Source: Cyclobacterium sp. 1_MG-2023 (GTDB lineage: Bacteria; Bacteroidota; Bacteroidia; Cytophagales; Cyclobacteriaceae). From it: a DNA stretch of 64,000 bases. Of the stretch, positions 56,314 to 64,000 are shown piece by piece. Every line of letters starts with the position of its first letter. The stretch's first letter is position 1. Position numbers and translations under genes: made by a program. The notes beneath the pieces are model-generated. The model was not told where the DNA came from and did no database searches. It was given only the letters and a program-made list of their open reading frames with translations. The stretch lies in assembly GCF_030546805.1 (NCBI RefSeq), contig NZ_JAUOPC010000005.1:186001-250000 (forward strand). The letters are read 5' to 3'.

Positions 56314-57831
56314 ATGGAATTGATCAATACTTTTATGACCTGGATCCTAAAAAACCGTATAGGCCAGATCGAAAAATTCAAAAATAACCCACTTGAGACC
56401 CAAAGAGAGATCTTATTCAAGTTGATTCATACGGCAAAACATACGGAGTTTGGAAAGAAATACAATTTCGGGAAAATTTCCGCTTACGAAGACTTTAATG
56501 CATGGGTGCCTGTTCATGATTATGAAGCCATAAAACCCTATATTGAGCAGACCATGAAAGGCCAGCAAAACGTTCTTTGGCCTACTCCCATTCATTGGTT
56601 TTCAAAATCTTCAGGTACCACTTCTTCCAGGAGTAAATTCATCCCTGTCTCCCCGGAAAGTCTGGAAGATTGCCATTTTAAAGGAGGAAAAGACATGCTT
56701 TCCCTCTATATCAACAATTATCCTGAAACCAAACTATTTACAGGGAAGAGCCTTACCATAGGGGGAAGTTTGCAGACGAACAACCTTGATTTTAATGAAA
56801 ACAGCTTTTCAGGAGATATTTCAGCCGTTATCACAAGAAACCTACCGGTATGGGCCCAAATGGCCAGGACACCAAGTTTAGAGGTAGCTTTGATGAGTGA
56901 GTGGGAAGCGAAAATGGAAAAGATGGTTGAAGAAACCCTGAAAGAAAATGTCACCAGCCTTACAGGAGTTCCCACCTGGACCTTAGTCCTTCTTAAAAAA
57001 GTACTAGAAAAAACCAATAGTAAAAACATCTTAGAGGTATGGCCAAATCTGGAAGTATTCTTTCATGGCGCAGTAGCCTTTGGACCTTATAAAAGCATTT
57101 TTGAAAGCCTAATTCCCAGCCCAAATATGCATTATATGGAAACCTATAATGCCTCAGAAGGTTTTTTCGGCATCAAGGATCAAAAAGATTCTGATGAATT
57201 ATTACTGATGCTCGACTATGGTATCTTTTATGAATTCATACCTATGGAAGAGATTGAAAGCGAGCATCCGGAGATTATCCCTTTGGATAAAGTAAAAAAA
57301 GATAAAAATTATGCATTGTTAATTTCAACCAATGCCGGATTGTGGAGATACAAAATTGGAGACACGGTTAAATTCACCTCAATTGACCCTTACAGAATAA
57401 AGATTTCCGGAAGGACCAAACATTTTATCAATGCTTTTGGCGAGGAGCTGATTGTAGAAAATGCTGAGAAAGCCATGGAAATCACCTGCAATGCCACAGG
57501 AGCGACCATTAGCAACTTTACCGCTGCCCCGGTCTATTTTGACAGCAATCACCAACAAGGTACACACGAGTGGATTATTGAATTTGTCAAGTTCCCCAAT
57601 AACAAGGATGAATTCCTTCAAAGACTGGATCAGGAATTGCGCAATGTGAATTCAGACTATGATGCAAAAAGATATAAAGACATGGTATTAAAACTACCTG
57701 TTCTCCATTTTGCTTCAGAAGGCTTATTTACAAAGTGGCTCAAATCAAAAGGACGCCTGGGTGGTCAAAATAAAGTTCCACGACTATCTAACAATAGAGA
57801 ATATATTGAGGAAATACTAAAATTTGTTTAA
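56314..57831 (+). CDS. GH3 family acyl-adenylate (amido synthetase-like) protein
   Basis: 505 residues, a normal bacterial length for the family named after plant GH3. ANL-type adenylation motifs: KSSGTTSSRSKFIPVS (ATP loop, about 93-108), YNASEGFFG (A5-like), and GLWRYKIGDTVKF with KISGRTKHFINAFGEEL (hinge and core). Plant GH3 enzymes join amino acids to hormones through acyl-AMP; bacterial members have no settled role. It starts 20 bp after lptB and is probably cotranscribed with recJ and lptB. Confidence 0.93.
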   Translation: MELINTFMTWILKNRIGQIEKFKNNPLETQREILFKLIHTAKHTEFGKKYNFGKISAYEDFNAWVPVHDYEAIKPYIEQTMKGQQNVLWPTPIHWFSKSSGTTSSRSKFIPVSPESLEDCHFKGGKDMLSLYINNYPETKLFTGKSLTIGGSLQTNNLDFNENSFSGDISAVITRNLPVWAQMARTPSLEVALMSEWEAKMEKMVEETLKENVTSLTGVPTWTLVLLKKVLEKTNSKNILEVWPNLEVFFHGAVAFGPYKSIFESLIPSPNMHYMETYNASEGFFGIKDQKDSDELLLMLDYGIFYEFIPMEEIESEHPEIIPLDKVKKDKNYALLISTNAGLWRYKIGDTVKFTSIDPYRIKISGRTKHFINAFGEELIVENAEKAMEITCNATGATISNFTAAPVYFDSNHQQGTHEWIIEFVKFPNNKDEFLQRLDQELRNVNSDYDAKRYKDMVLKLPVLHFASEGLFTKWLKSKGRLGGQNKVPRLSNNREYIEEILKFV

Positions 57832-58302
57832 GCCAAATCATGTTATAGACCATTTATGGCTTGGTAGAATTGCTTTCAAATCAGACTTATTATAAACACA
57901 CTACCCCTAAAAAAACGAATGATTTACCCAGTCTTTCCTAGCCCTGATAAATTCATTTTGACACCTGGAAGATAAACCAAAGAAGATTCTAAATCAGGAT
58001 GAAATCAGCAGTGAAAAACAAATGCTATTTACCTAGAAAGCATGGTGAGAAACAAACCTAAAACAGCCTGCATTTAGCGCATTTGAGGAATTAAAAAAGC
58101 AAGAAATATTTATCCACAATTCATAATACTTATCCACACACACCTACAACAAGGTGTTAAGTTACTGTTTTTCAGCTATTTATCAAATATATAAAATTTG
58201 CGTTTTTGTGGAAAACTTAAAATAAGTATATTTTATTTATTTTAATCTAAGTGTAAAAGGTGGATAACTCCACGTTCAGAATTTTCTTTTAAATCTCGTT
58301 TA
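57832..58302. other. 470-bp non-coding region with DnaA boxes
   Basis: No convincing gene between the GH3 and mazG genes, which converge on it. The right half contains the candidate origin listed separately; the left half holds only a weak stem (about 57830-57862) that might end the GH3 transcript. Confidence 0.7.
58110..58267. other. Candidate chromosomal replication origin (DnaA-box cluster)
   Basis: Perfect TTATCCACA boxes at 58110-58118 and 58130-58138 (20 bp apart, same strand), a TTTTCCACA match on the minus strand at 58207-58215 and TTATCCACC on the minus strand at 58259-58267. The two pairs face each other across an A/T-rich segment (about 58175-58255) that could unwind. Most neighbouring core genes point away from this site on both sides. 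dnaA itself is not nearby, which is usual in this phylum. Confidence 0.6.
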
Positions 58303-59106
58303 TTATTCCTTCTTTTTCGCAGCTTCCCAGTAGGCATTCATTTCCTGCAGACTCATCTCAGCCAATGTTTTCCCTGAAGCTTTGGCGGCACTTTCAAGGT
58401 ATTGAAACCTATAGATAAATTTTTTATTGGTCTTCTCTAAAGCTTCTTCAGGGTTTACACCAATAAACCGGGAATAGTTAATCAAGGAAAACAAAAGATC
58501 CCCAAATTCTTTAGTGGCCTCCTCTTTATTGACAGGAACTTCATCTGTGGCATCAAAATTTTCTCGGAATTCAGCCATCTCTTCTTCCACCTTTCCCCAG
58601 ACCTGCTGCTTCTCCTCCCAATCAAAGCCAACCCCCCGGGCTTTTTCTTGTATACGCATGGCTTTGATCAGGGCCGGTAAAGACCTTGGAACGCCACCGA
58701 GCACACTAGTATTCCCTTTTTCCTTCAGTTTGATCTTTTCCCAATTTTGCTTTACTGCCTCTTCATCATCAGCTGCAGTATCTCCGTAAATATGAGGATG
58801 TCTCCGAATCAATTTTTCATTCAGCTGTTCAATAACTTTCCCAATATCAAAGGCATTCTTTTCATCACCCAAGCGTGCATAAAAGACAATGTGCAACAGA
58901 ATATCACCTAGTTCTTTACTAATCTCTTCCAAATCATTGTTTAAGATAGCATCTGAAAGCTCAAATGTCTCTTCAATAGTCAAATGCCTTAAACTCTCAA
59001 TGGTTTGTTTTCTATCCCAAGGGCATTTTTCACGGAGTTCGTCCATGATGGTCAATAGCTTGTCAAAAGCAGCTAGCTGCTCTTTCCTTTTTTCCGGATT
59101 ATTCAT
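58303..59106 (-). CDS. mazG: Nucleoside triphosphate pyrophosphohydrolase MazG
   Basis: 267 residues, full tandem form. Two MazG domains: the first with CPWDRKQTIESLRHLTIEET, EELGDILLHIVFYARL (EExxE-type Mg site), the second with AIRIQEKARGVGFDWE-type sequence (MRIQEKARGVGFDWEEK) and EFGDLLFSLINYSR. It hydrolyses NTPs to NMP and PPi, preventing misincorporation. Cytosolic. Confidence 0.96.
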   Translation of the reverse strand: MNNPEKRKEQLAAFDKLLTIMDELREKCPWDRKQTIESLRHLTIEETFELSDAILNNDLEEISKELGDILLHIVFYARLGDEKNAFDIGKVIEQLNEKLIRRHPHIYGDTAADDEEAVKQNWEKIKLKEKGNTSVLGGVPRSLPALIKAMRIQEKARGVGFDWEEKQQVWGKVEEEMAEFRENFDATDEVPVNKEEATKEFGDLLFSLINYSRFIGVNPEEALEKTNKKFIYRFQYLESAAKASGKTLAEMSLQEMNAYWEAAKKKE

Positions 59107-59156
59107 AAAAAGGGAGGAAACTTATATTTCGGTATAAACGTTTTGAAAGTATTACG

Positions 59157-59164
59157 TAAATTTG
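59157..59164 (+). promoter_or_regulatory. -7 promoter element for the small membrane gene
   Basis: TAAATTTG matches TAnnTTTG, 16 bp before the ATG at 59181, so the leader would be very short. Confidence 0.5.
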
Positions 59165-59180
59165 CAGAAATAAAATTGAT

Positions 59181-59411
59181 ATGACAACTGTATATTTAAC
59201 ATTGGCATTCCTGGCATTATTTTTCATTTTAATGTCTGTAAGGTTAATATTCTTAAAAAACGGACAATTTAAAGGCACTTGTGCCTCTCAAAACCCCTAC
59301 TTAAACAAGGAAGGCGAAACTTGTGGCTACTGTGGTAAAAAAGTAGATGACGGAAGCTCCTGTGGCAATCCTGACAATGAAGTAGACAAGGTCATGGCTA
59401 AATTCAAATAA
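59181..59411 (+). CDS. Small membrane protein with Cys cluster
   Basis: 76 residues. One N-terminal transmembrane helix (about 4-22) followed by a soluble tail with GTCASQNPYLNKEGETCGYC and GSSCG, four Cys in a pattern (C-x14-C-x2-C-x8-C) that could hold a zinc ion or a small Fe-S cluster. Small proteins of this type are found widely in the Cyclobacteriaceae and relatives and carry no assigned function. It is 49 bp upstream of glmM. Confidence 0.82.
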   Translation: MTTVYLTLAFLALFFILMSVRLIFLKNGQFKGTCASQNPYLNKEGETCGYCGKKVDDGSSCGNPDNEVDKVMAKFK

Positions 59412-59460
59412 GAATAATCATCCAATACTCATTTTTATAACCTTCCATTAAATTCTTTAA

Positions 59461-60849
59461 ATGGCATTAATTAAATCGATTTCCGGTATTAGAGGAACTA
59501 TAGGCGGAAAACCCGGAGATGGACTTTCCCCTTTAGACATTGTGAAATTCTCAGCTGCCTATGGGGCCTGGGTTTTAGAAAATTCATCAAATAAAAAAAT
59601 TGTATTGGGTAGAGATGCCAGAATCTCCGGAGAGATGGTTTCTCAATTGGTCGCAAGCACCTTGCAAGGATTAGGCATTGATGTCATTGACTTGGGCTTA
59701 AGCACCACCCCAACTGTGGAGCTTGCTGTTCCTAAAGAAAACGCAGGTGGAGGTATTATTATTACAGCCAGCCACAATCCCATTCAATGGAATGCACTAA
59801 AACTTCTCAATTCACAAGGAGAATTTATTTCAGATATTGAAGGCAAAGAAGTGCTGGACAAGGCTGAAAAAGCAGATTTTACTTTTGCAGAGGTTAGAAA
59901 ACTAGGGAATTATACCCAAAGGGAAGATTACCTTGACATCCATATTCAACATGTATTGGACTTGAAACTGGTGGACCCTGCTGCCATCGCTGCAAGAAAA
60001 TTTAAGATCGTCATAGATTGTGTCAACTCTTCAGGGGGACTGGTAATTCCAAAATTATTAACAGCTCTAGGAGTAGAGGTCATTGAAAAAATGTACTGTG
60101 AACCAAATGGCGACTTCCCCCATAACCCAGAGCCATTACCTGAACACCTAAGAGATATTTCTCTAAAGTTGGAAAATGGTAATTTTGATCTTGGAATTGT
60201 AGTTGATCCGGATGTAGATAGGCTGGCCTTTTTAAATGAAGATGGCAGCTTTTTTGGAGAAGAATACACCCTTGTAGCAGTGGCCGACTATGTGCTTTCT
60301 CAACAAAAAGGCAATACAGTCTCAAACCTTAGCTCTACTAGGGCTTTGAGGGATGTAACTGAACTAAGGGGAGGTGAATACAATGCAGCAGCTGTAGGAG
60401 AGGTAAATGTGGTAAACCAAATGAAAGCAACCAATGCAATTATTGGAGGCGAAGGCAATGGTGGAGTCATTTATCCTGAATCACACTATGGTAGAGACGC
60501 CTTGGTAGGCATAGGTTTGTTTCTTACTCATCTGGCCAAATTTGGAAAATCTGCAAGCAGACTGAGAGCAAGTTACCCCGGTTATTTTATTTCAAAAAAT
60601 AAAATTGAACTTACTCCTTCAATCAATGTTGACAGCATTTTGGAGAAGATTCAGCGCAAATACCAAAAATACCCTATCAACACCATTGATGGAGTAAAAA
60701 TAGAATTTGACAAAGAATGGGTGCATTTAAGGAAATCAAATACAGAACCTATTATAAGAATCTATTCTGAGTCAGGAACTTCAGCTACCGCAGAGCACCT
60801 GGCCAATAAAATTATCCTAGATATCAAAGAGATAATCTCAGAGAAATAA
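59461..60849 (+). CDS. glmM: Phosphoglucosamine mutase
   Basis: 462 residues of the alpha-D-phosphohexomutase family. The phosphoserine loop is TASHNPIQWNALK, the metal loop DPDVDRLAF, the sugar loop GEGNGGVIYP, and the phosphate loop RKSNTEPIIRIYSES. GEGNGG and the Bacteroidota length fit GlmM, which converts glucosamine-6-P to glucosamine-1-P for peptidoglycan and LPS; phosphomannomutase is the alternative. Followed 24 bp later by the desulfurase gene. Confidence 0.9.
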   Translation: MALIKSISGIRGTIGGKPGDGLSPLDIVKFSAAYGAWVLENSSNKKIVLGRDARISGEMVSQLVASTLQGLGIDVIDLGLSTTPTVELAVPKENAGGGIIITASHNPIQWNALKLLNSQGEFISDIEGKEVLDKAEKADFTFAEVRKLGNYTQREDYLDIHIQHVLDLKLVDPAAIAARKFKIVIDCVNSSGGLVIPKLLTALGVEVIEKMYCEPNGDFPHNPEPLPEHLRDISLKLENGNFDLGIVVDPDVDRLAFLNEDGSFFGEEYTLVAVADYVLSQQKGNTVSNLSSTRALRDVTELRGGEYNAAAVGEVNVVNQMKATNAIIGGEGNGGVIYPESHYGRDALVGIGLFLTHLAKFGKSASRLRASYPGYFISKNKIELTPSINVDSILEKIQRKYQKYPINTIDGVKIEFDKEWVHLRKSNTEPIIRIYSESGTSATAEHLANKIILDIKEIISEK

Positions 60850-60873
60850 TCTGAAACTATCCATGCATTTACC

Positions 60874-62022
60874 ATGAATGAATTGGCAAGCCTATATTTT
60901 GACAATGCAGCAACAACTTCTATAGATGAACGTGTGCTGGAGGAGATGTTACCTTACCTCAAGCGTAATTTCGGCAATCCTTCTTCGGTGCATAGTCATG
61001 GCAGGGATGCCAGAGCCGCATTGGAAAAAGCCAGAAAAAAAATTGCAGGTTTACTTAATGTCAGTCCCGGGGAAATCATATTTACTTCAGGTGGCACAGA
61101 AGCCGACAATATGGCCATTTGTGGGGCAATCGCCACTTATGATATAAAACATATCATCACCTCTCGCATTGAACACCATGCTGTTTTGCATGTGGCCGAA
61201 AAACTGGCTGAAAAGCAAAACATAAAGTTAAGCTTGCTGGAATGTGACCTAGAAGGCAGGCTAAATATGGAGCAATTGGCAAACCTATTGGAGACTGAGC
61301 CCAATAGCCTGGTGAGTTTAATGCATGGAAACAATGAAATTGGAAACCTGAATGACATAAATAAAATAGCTGCACTGTGTGAACGACACGGCAGCTATTT
61401 TCATTCGGACACGGTTCAGACTATGGGGCATTACCCTCTTGATTTAAAAACAATTCCAATTCACTCTCTCTCCGGTTCAGCACACAAATTTCATGGCCCA
61501 AAGGGGGTGGGATTTATTTACATCAATAAGAATAAAAAAATTGACCCTTTCATTTTTGGCGGTGGGCAAGAAAGAAGCTTTAGAGGAGGGACTGAAAATG
61601 TTGCCGGCATAATTGCTTTGGCAAAAGCCCTTGAATTGTCTTATGAAAACCAAGCGATCCATACTGAAGAGATCCTAGCGTTAAAAACTTACTTTAGAGA
61701 TCAAATAATAAAAGCCATTCCGGGAGTAACTTTCAATGGTTTGTCAGGTAATCTCGACGAAAGCTTATATACTGTGCTTAATGTAAGCTTCCCACCTTCT
61801 GAAAGCAATGAAGGAATGCTTTTGTTCCACCTGGATCTAAATGGGATATCCGTATCCGGAGGATCTGCATGTTCTAGTGGTGCTCAACTAGGCTCACATG
61901 TTCTGAATGCGCTTGGTACAAATCCACGTAGAGAAAACGTTAGGTTTTCCTTTAGTCGCTTCAATACTAAAGCTGAAGTTGACCGTGTCATAAAAACATT
62001 GACTGATTTGTATCTTCCATAA
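60874..62022 (+). CDS. Cysteine desulfurase (NifS/IscS-like)
   Basis: 382 residues. PLP enzyme of class V: YFDNAATTS at the N-terminus, TSGGTEADNMAICG, the Schiff-base Lys in GSAHKFHGPKGVGF, FGGGQERSFRGGTENV, and the persulfide Cys in VSGGSACSSGAQ. It removes sulfur from cysteine for Fe-S clusters and tRNA thiolation. The scaffold genes of an isc or suf operon are absent here, so its acceptor is open. Confidence 0.94.
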   Translation: MNELASLYFDNAATTSIDERVLEEMLPYLKRNFGNPSSVHSHGRDARAALEKARKKIAGLLNVSPGEIIFTSGGTEADNMAICGAIATYDIKHIITSRIEHHAVLHVAEKLAEKQNIKLSLLECDLEGRLNMEQLANLLETEPNSLVSLMHGNNEIGNLNDINKIAALCERHGSYFHSDTVQTMGHYPLDLKTIPIHSLSGSAHKFHGPKGVGFIYINKNKKIDPFIFGGGQERSFRGGTENVAGIIALAKALELSYENQAIHTEEILALKTYFRDQIIKAIPGVTFNGLSGNLDESLYTVLNVSFPPSESNEGMLLFHLDLNGISVSGGSACSSGAQLGSHVLNALGTNPRRENVRFSFSRFNTKAEVDRVIKTLTDLYLP

Positions 62023-62029
62023 AATAAGC

Positions 62030-62986
62030 TTACTTAAAAGGCAAATGGGCTAAATCCACATTACCTCCTGAAAGGATAATGCCCACATTTTGATCGGCAA
62101 ATAAATCTTTGTTTTTCAGAACAACAGCCAATGGCACAGCACTACTTGGTTCAATCACAATTTTCATGCGCTCATATATCAAACGCATGGCTGATACAAT
62201 CTCTTGGTCGGAAACCGTAAGAATTTTGTCAACATCTTTCAAAATAATTTCAAAATTTAATTTCCCTAAAGAGGTCAGCAACCCATCAGCTATCGTATTA
62301 GGTGATTGCACGGGTATTCTTTGACCGGCTTCAAAAGACATTTTAGCGTCATTTGCCCCTTCAGGTTCTGCCCCAATGATTTTGGTAGTTGGAGAATAAA
62401 ACTTTGCAGCCAATGCAGTTCCTGCCAATAAGCCTCCTCCACCTACCGGTGCGATTAAAAAATCCAAAGATCGATAAGTCTCAAAAAGCTCAAGGGCACA
62501 AGTAGCCTGACCTTCCACCACATCGAGATGGTCATAAGGAGGAATAAAAGTGGCTCCATACCGATTTACTACAGCTTCTAATCCTTCCTCCCTTGCCTTT
62601 AAGTTAGGTTCGCATTCAATTACAATCCCACCATATTCCTCCACAGCATCTCTTTTTACCTGAGGAGCATTTTTGGGCATCACAATATAAGCTGGAATAT
62701 CGGCCATTTTTGCCGCTCGAGCCAAAGCGGCTGCATGATTACCTGAGGAATGGGTTGCTACCCCCTTTCTCTTTTTCTCTGGAGCCATTTTAAGCACCGC
62801 ATTGGCTGCCCCCCTAGCTTTAAAAGCACCTACTTTTTGAAAGTTTTCGCATTTAAAAACCAAACTACAACCAGCCATTTTACTGATGGCTTCTGATTGC
62901 ATTACCGGAGTACGATGAACCATATTATCAATCCTTTCTCTTGCTTCTCGAATACTTTCGCCTGATATATTTGGCTGTTCCTTCAT
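62030..62986 (-). CDS. Threonine/serine dehydratase (PLP fold type II)
   Basis: 318 residues, the short catalytic-only form without the ACT-like regulatory domain. The PLP Lys lies in NFQKVGAFKARGAANA, the substrate loop in HSSGNHAAALA, the phosphate-binding loop in GGGGLLAG, and IILSGGNVDL closes the site. It deaminates Thr or Ser, or racemises Ser; the lack of a regulatory domain favours a catabolic or serine-racemase-like role. It converges with the desulfurase gene, 7 bp apart. Confidence 0.92.
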   Translation of the reverse strand: MKEQPNISGESIREARERIDNMVHRTPVMQSEAISKMAGCSLVFKCENFQKVGAFKARGAANAVLKMAPEKKRKGVATHSSGNHAAALARAAKMADIPAYIVMPKNAPQVKRDAVEEYGGIVIECEPNLKAREEGLEAVVNRYGATFIPPYDHLDVVEGQATCALELFETYRSLDFLIAPVGGGGLLAGTALAAKFYSPTTKIIGAEPEGANDAKMSFEAGQRIPVQSPNTIADGLLTSLGKLNFEIILKDVDKILTVSDQEIVSAMRLIYERMKIVIEPSSAVPLAVVLKNKDLFADQNVGIILSGGNVDLAHLPFK

Positions 62987-63112
62987 ATTTCAAAATTGCA
63001 GATTATCTAAACAATAGGCAATTAATCTAGAAGGATTATCTACTAGGAAGAAAAATGGCCACTGCCCTTTGGCAACAAACTATATTCCCTATATTGAAAA
63101 AAATTTTTGACT

Positions 63113-63120
63113 TACATTTG
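63113..63120 (+). promoter_or_regulatory. -7 promoter element for the M23 peptidase gene
   Basis: TACATTTG matches TAnnTTTG and ends 17 bp before the ATG at 63138. A TTG at 63094-63096 is a possible -33 partner, though the spacing is short. Confidence 0.45.
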
Positions 63121-63137
63121 CATATTATTTGAGCAAT

Positions 63138-63845
63138 ATGTCAATAAATCACCTGGAATTTTACCCGATAATGGGGGAAACGCTGAATGGAAACAATACC
63201 ATTTCACTAGACATGAGTACAAACAATTTGGGCTTAAAGGAAATTGATCTTTTAGACACCCACGCTTTTGAGCGTTATGTCACCAATCTTTTGGCCCAAA
63301 ACAACAAAGTGTATGGCATTGGCGGGTATTTGGAGATGCGAAGCATTTATCAAAGAAGTAGTGTTTTTGAAGACAGTTCAGCAAGTAAATTCCGAAACAT
63401 TCACCTTGGAATAGACATTTGGTCCGCTGCCGGAACCCCTGTCCATTGCCCCATAAATGGTGTCCTTCATAGTTTTCAGGACAATAAAGGCTTTGGCAAT
63501 TATGGACCTACAATAATCCTCATGCATTCATTCCAAGGAAAATTAATTTACAGTCTTTATGGACACTTAAGCCATAAGGACTTGCTGCATTTAAAAGTAG
63601 GGCAAACATTTGAAAAAGGAGAGAGAATTGGGCATCTTGGTTCATCCCCGGAAAATGGCAATTGGCCTCCTCACCTTCATTTTCAATTGATAAAAGATTT
63701 AGGGGGGAAATCAGGGGATTATCCGGGCGTATGTTCAAGCTCAGAAAAGGAATGGTACCAAGAAAACTGTCCGGACCCAATAACATGGCTTGGCTTACTA
63801 GCTGAGGGTATTAATAGAAAATTACATAATGAATCCTATAATTAA
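63138..63845 (+). CDS. M23 family peptidoglycan endopeptidase-like protein
   Basis: About 235 residues from the ATG MSINHLEFY; a TTG three codons upstream would put the start nearer the promoter element and is less likely. The LytM/M23 zinc site is present: HLGIDIWSAAGTPVHCP (His and Asp ligands) and HLHFQ (catalytic and ligand His), plus YGHLS. No signal peptide is visible, unusual for a cell-wall hydrolase, so its location is uncertain. Its stop overlaps the next gene by 17 bp. Confidence 0.88.
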   Translation: MSINHLEFYPIMGETLNGNNTISLDMSTNNLGLKEIDLLDTHAFERYVTNLLAQNNKVYGIGGYLEMRSIYQRSSVFEDSSASKFRNIHLGIDIWSAAGTPVHCPINGVLHSFQDNKGFGNYGPTIILMHSFQGKLIYSLYGHLSHKDLLHLKVGQTFEKGERIGHLGSSPENGNWPPHLHFQLIKDLGGKSGDYPGVCSSSEKEWYQENCPDPITWLGLLAEGINRKLHNESYN

Positions 63846-64000
63846 AGAAATAAGCACATTTCGTAAACAACTGCATCAGGCGCCGGAAATTTCAGGAGAA
63901 GAAAAATACACCTCCCGAAAAATCAAGTCCTATTTTGAAACTTTATCACCAGATGAAATTGTAGAAGGCTTGGGTGAACATGGTTTGGCCATTGTATTCA
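63829..64000 (+). CDS. M20 family amidohydrolase (partial, right edge)
   Basis: The first 57 codons only; the gene continues past the window. The start MNPIIKEISTFRKQLHQAPE has the RxxLHxxPE signature that opens IAA-amino-acid/hippurate hydrolases and N-acyl amino acid amidohydrolases, followed by SGEEKYTSRKI. The enzyme should be a cytosolic metal-dependent amidohydrolase. It overlaps the M23 gene, suggesting an operon. Confidence 0.8.
   Translation, partial: MNPIIKEISTFRKQLHQAPEISGEEKYTSRKIKSYFETLSPDEIVEGLGEHGLAIVF

Noticed and set aside
1-64000. tRNA, rRNA, prophage or integrated element
   Set aside because: None seen on reading both strands; gene content and base composition look even throughout.

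Overview
This is a chromosomal window from a Bacteroidota bacterium, most likely a marine member of the Cyclobacteriaceae (Cyclobacterium, Algoriphagus, Echinicola or a relative). The evidence is AT-rich DNA, promoters of the Bacteroidota TTTG / TAnnTTTG type in place of sigma70 boxes, little sign of Shine-Dalgarno sites, OmpA with thrombospondin-3 repeats, PafA-type phosphatase, CarboxypepD_reg-like proteins and polysaccharide-degrading lipoproteins. No transposase, integrase, phage gene, CRISPR array, rRNA or tRNA was seen. Almost every gene is an intact housekeeping or household accessory gene.

Layout. 1-10.4 kb: secreted esterase (cut by the left edge), Tat-exported TIM-barrel isomerase, DinB protein, M28 peptidase, gcvP, fumC, ridA. 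10.4-14.3 kb: OmpR-type two-component pair and lysA. 14.3-15.5 kb: AT-rich stretch with two small genes, each preceded by a perfect palindrome. 15.5-20.3 kb: minus-strand sulfur assimilation block Rrf2 regulator - cysH - sulfite/nitrite reductase (with a C-terminal HEPN-like domain) - cobA - Met8-like dehydrogenase. The last two make the siroheme that the reductase needs. 20.5-29.3 kb: htpG, a GH95 fucosidase lipoprotein, paired hairpin repeats, a TraB/GumN protein with a frameshifted gene upstream, pafA. 29.4-38.4 kb: ArsR and HAD genes, pruA, GH32 fructanase, an orphan histidine kinase, a NatAB-like ABC exporter. 38.4-44.4 kb: minus-strand core genes dnaJ, grpE, obgE, adk, hpt and an M42-like peptidase. 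44.5-48 kb: ompA, upp, a Ca2+/Na+ antiporter and a membrane protein. 48-51 kb: FKBP-like lipoprotein and an ECF sigma factor coupled to a membrane-anchored beta-barrel protein. 52-57.8 kb: lipA, SPOR lipoprotein, recJ, lptB, a bacterial GH3 protein. 57.8-58.3 kb: non-coding stretch with clustered DnaA boxes. 58.3-64 kb: mazG, small Cys-rich membrane protein, glmM, cysteine desulfurase, Thr/Ser dehydratase, M23 peptidase, and the start of an M20 amidohydrolase.

Most notable points: (1) a candidate replication origin at about 58.1-58.27 kb, with four DnaA-box matches flanking an AT-rich segment; (2) a DnaJ that has lost zinc-finger motifs 1 and 4, which together form zinc centre I, while keeping motifs 2 and 3; (3) a siroheme sulfite/nitrite reductase carrying a HEPN-like domain; (4) a gene upstream of TraB/GumN broken by three apparent one-base losses, all in poly-A tracts; (5) a two-copy intergenic repeat whose hairpins show a compensatory base-pair change; (6) a GH95 enzyme with Glu where the catalytic-site Asp is expected. 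I found no clear multi-gene system of an undescribed type.
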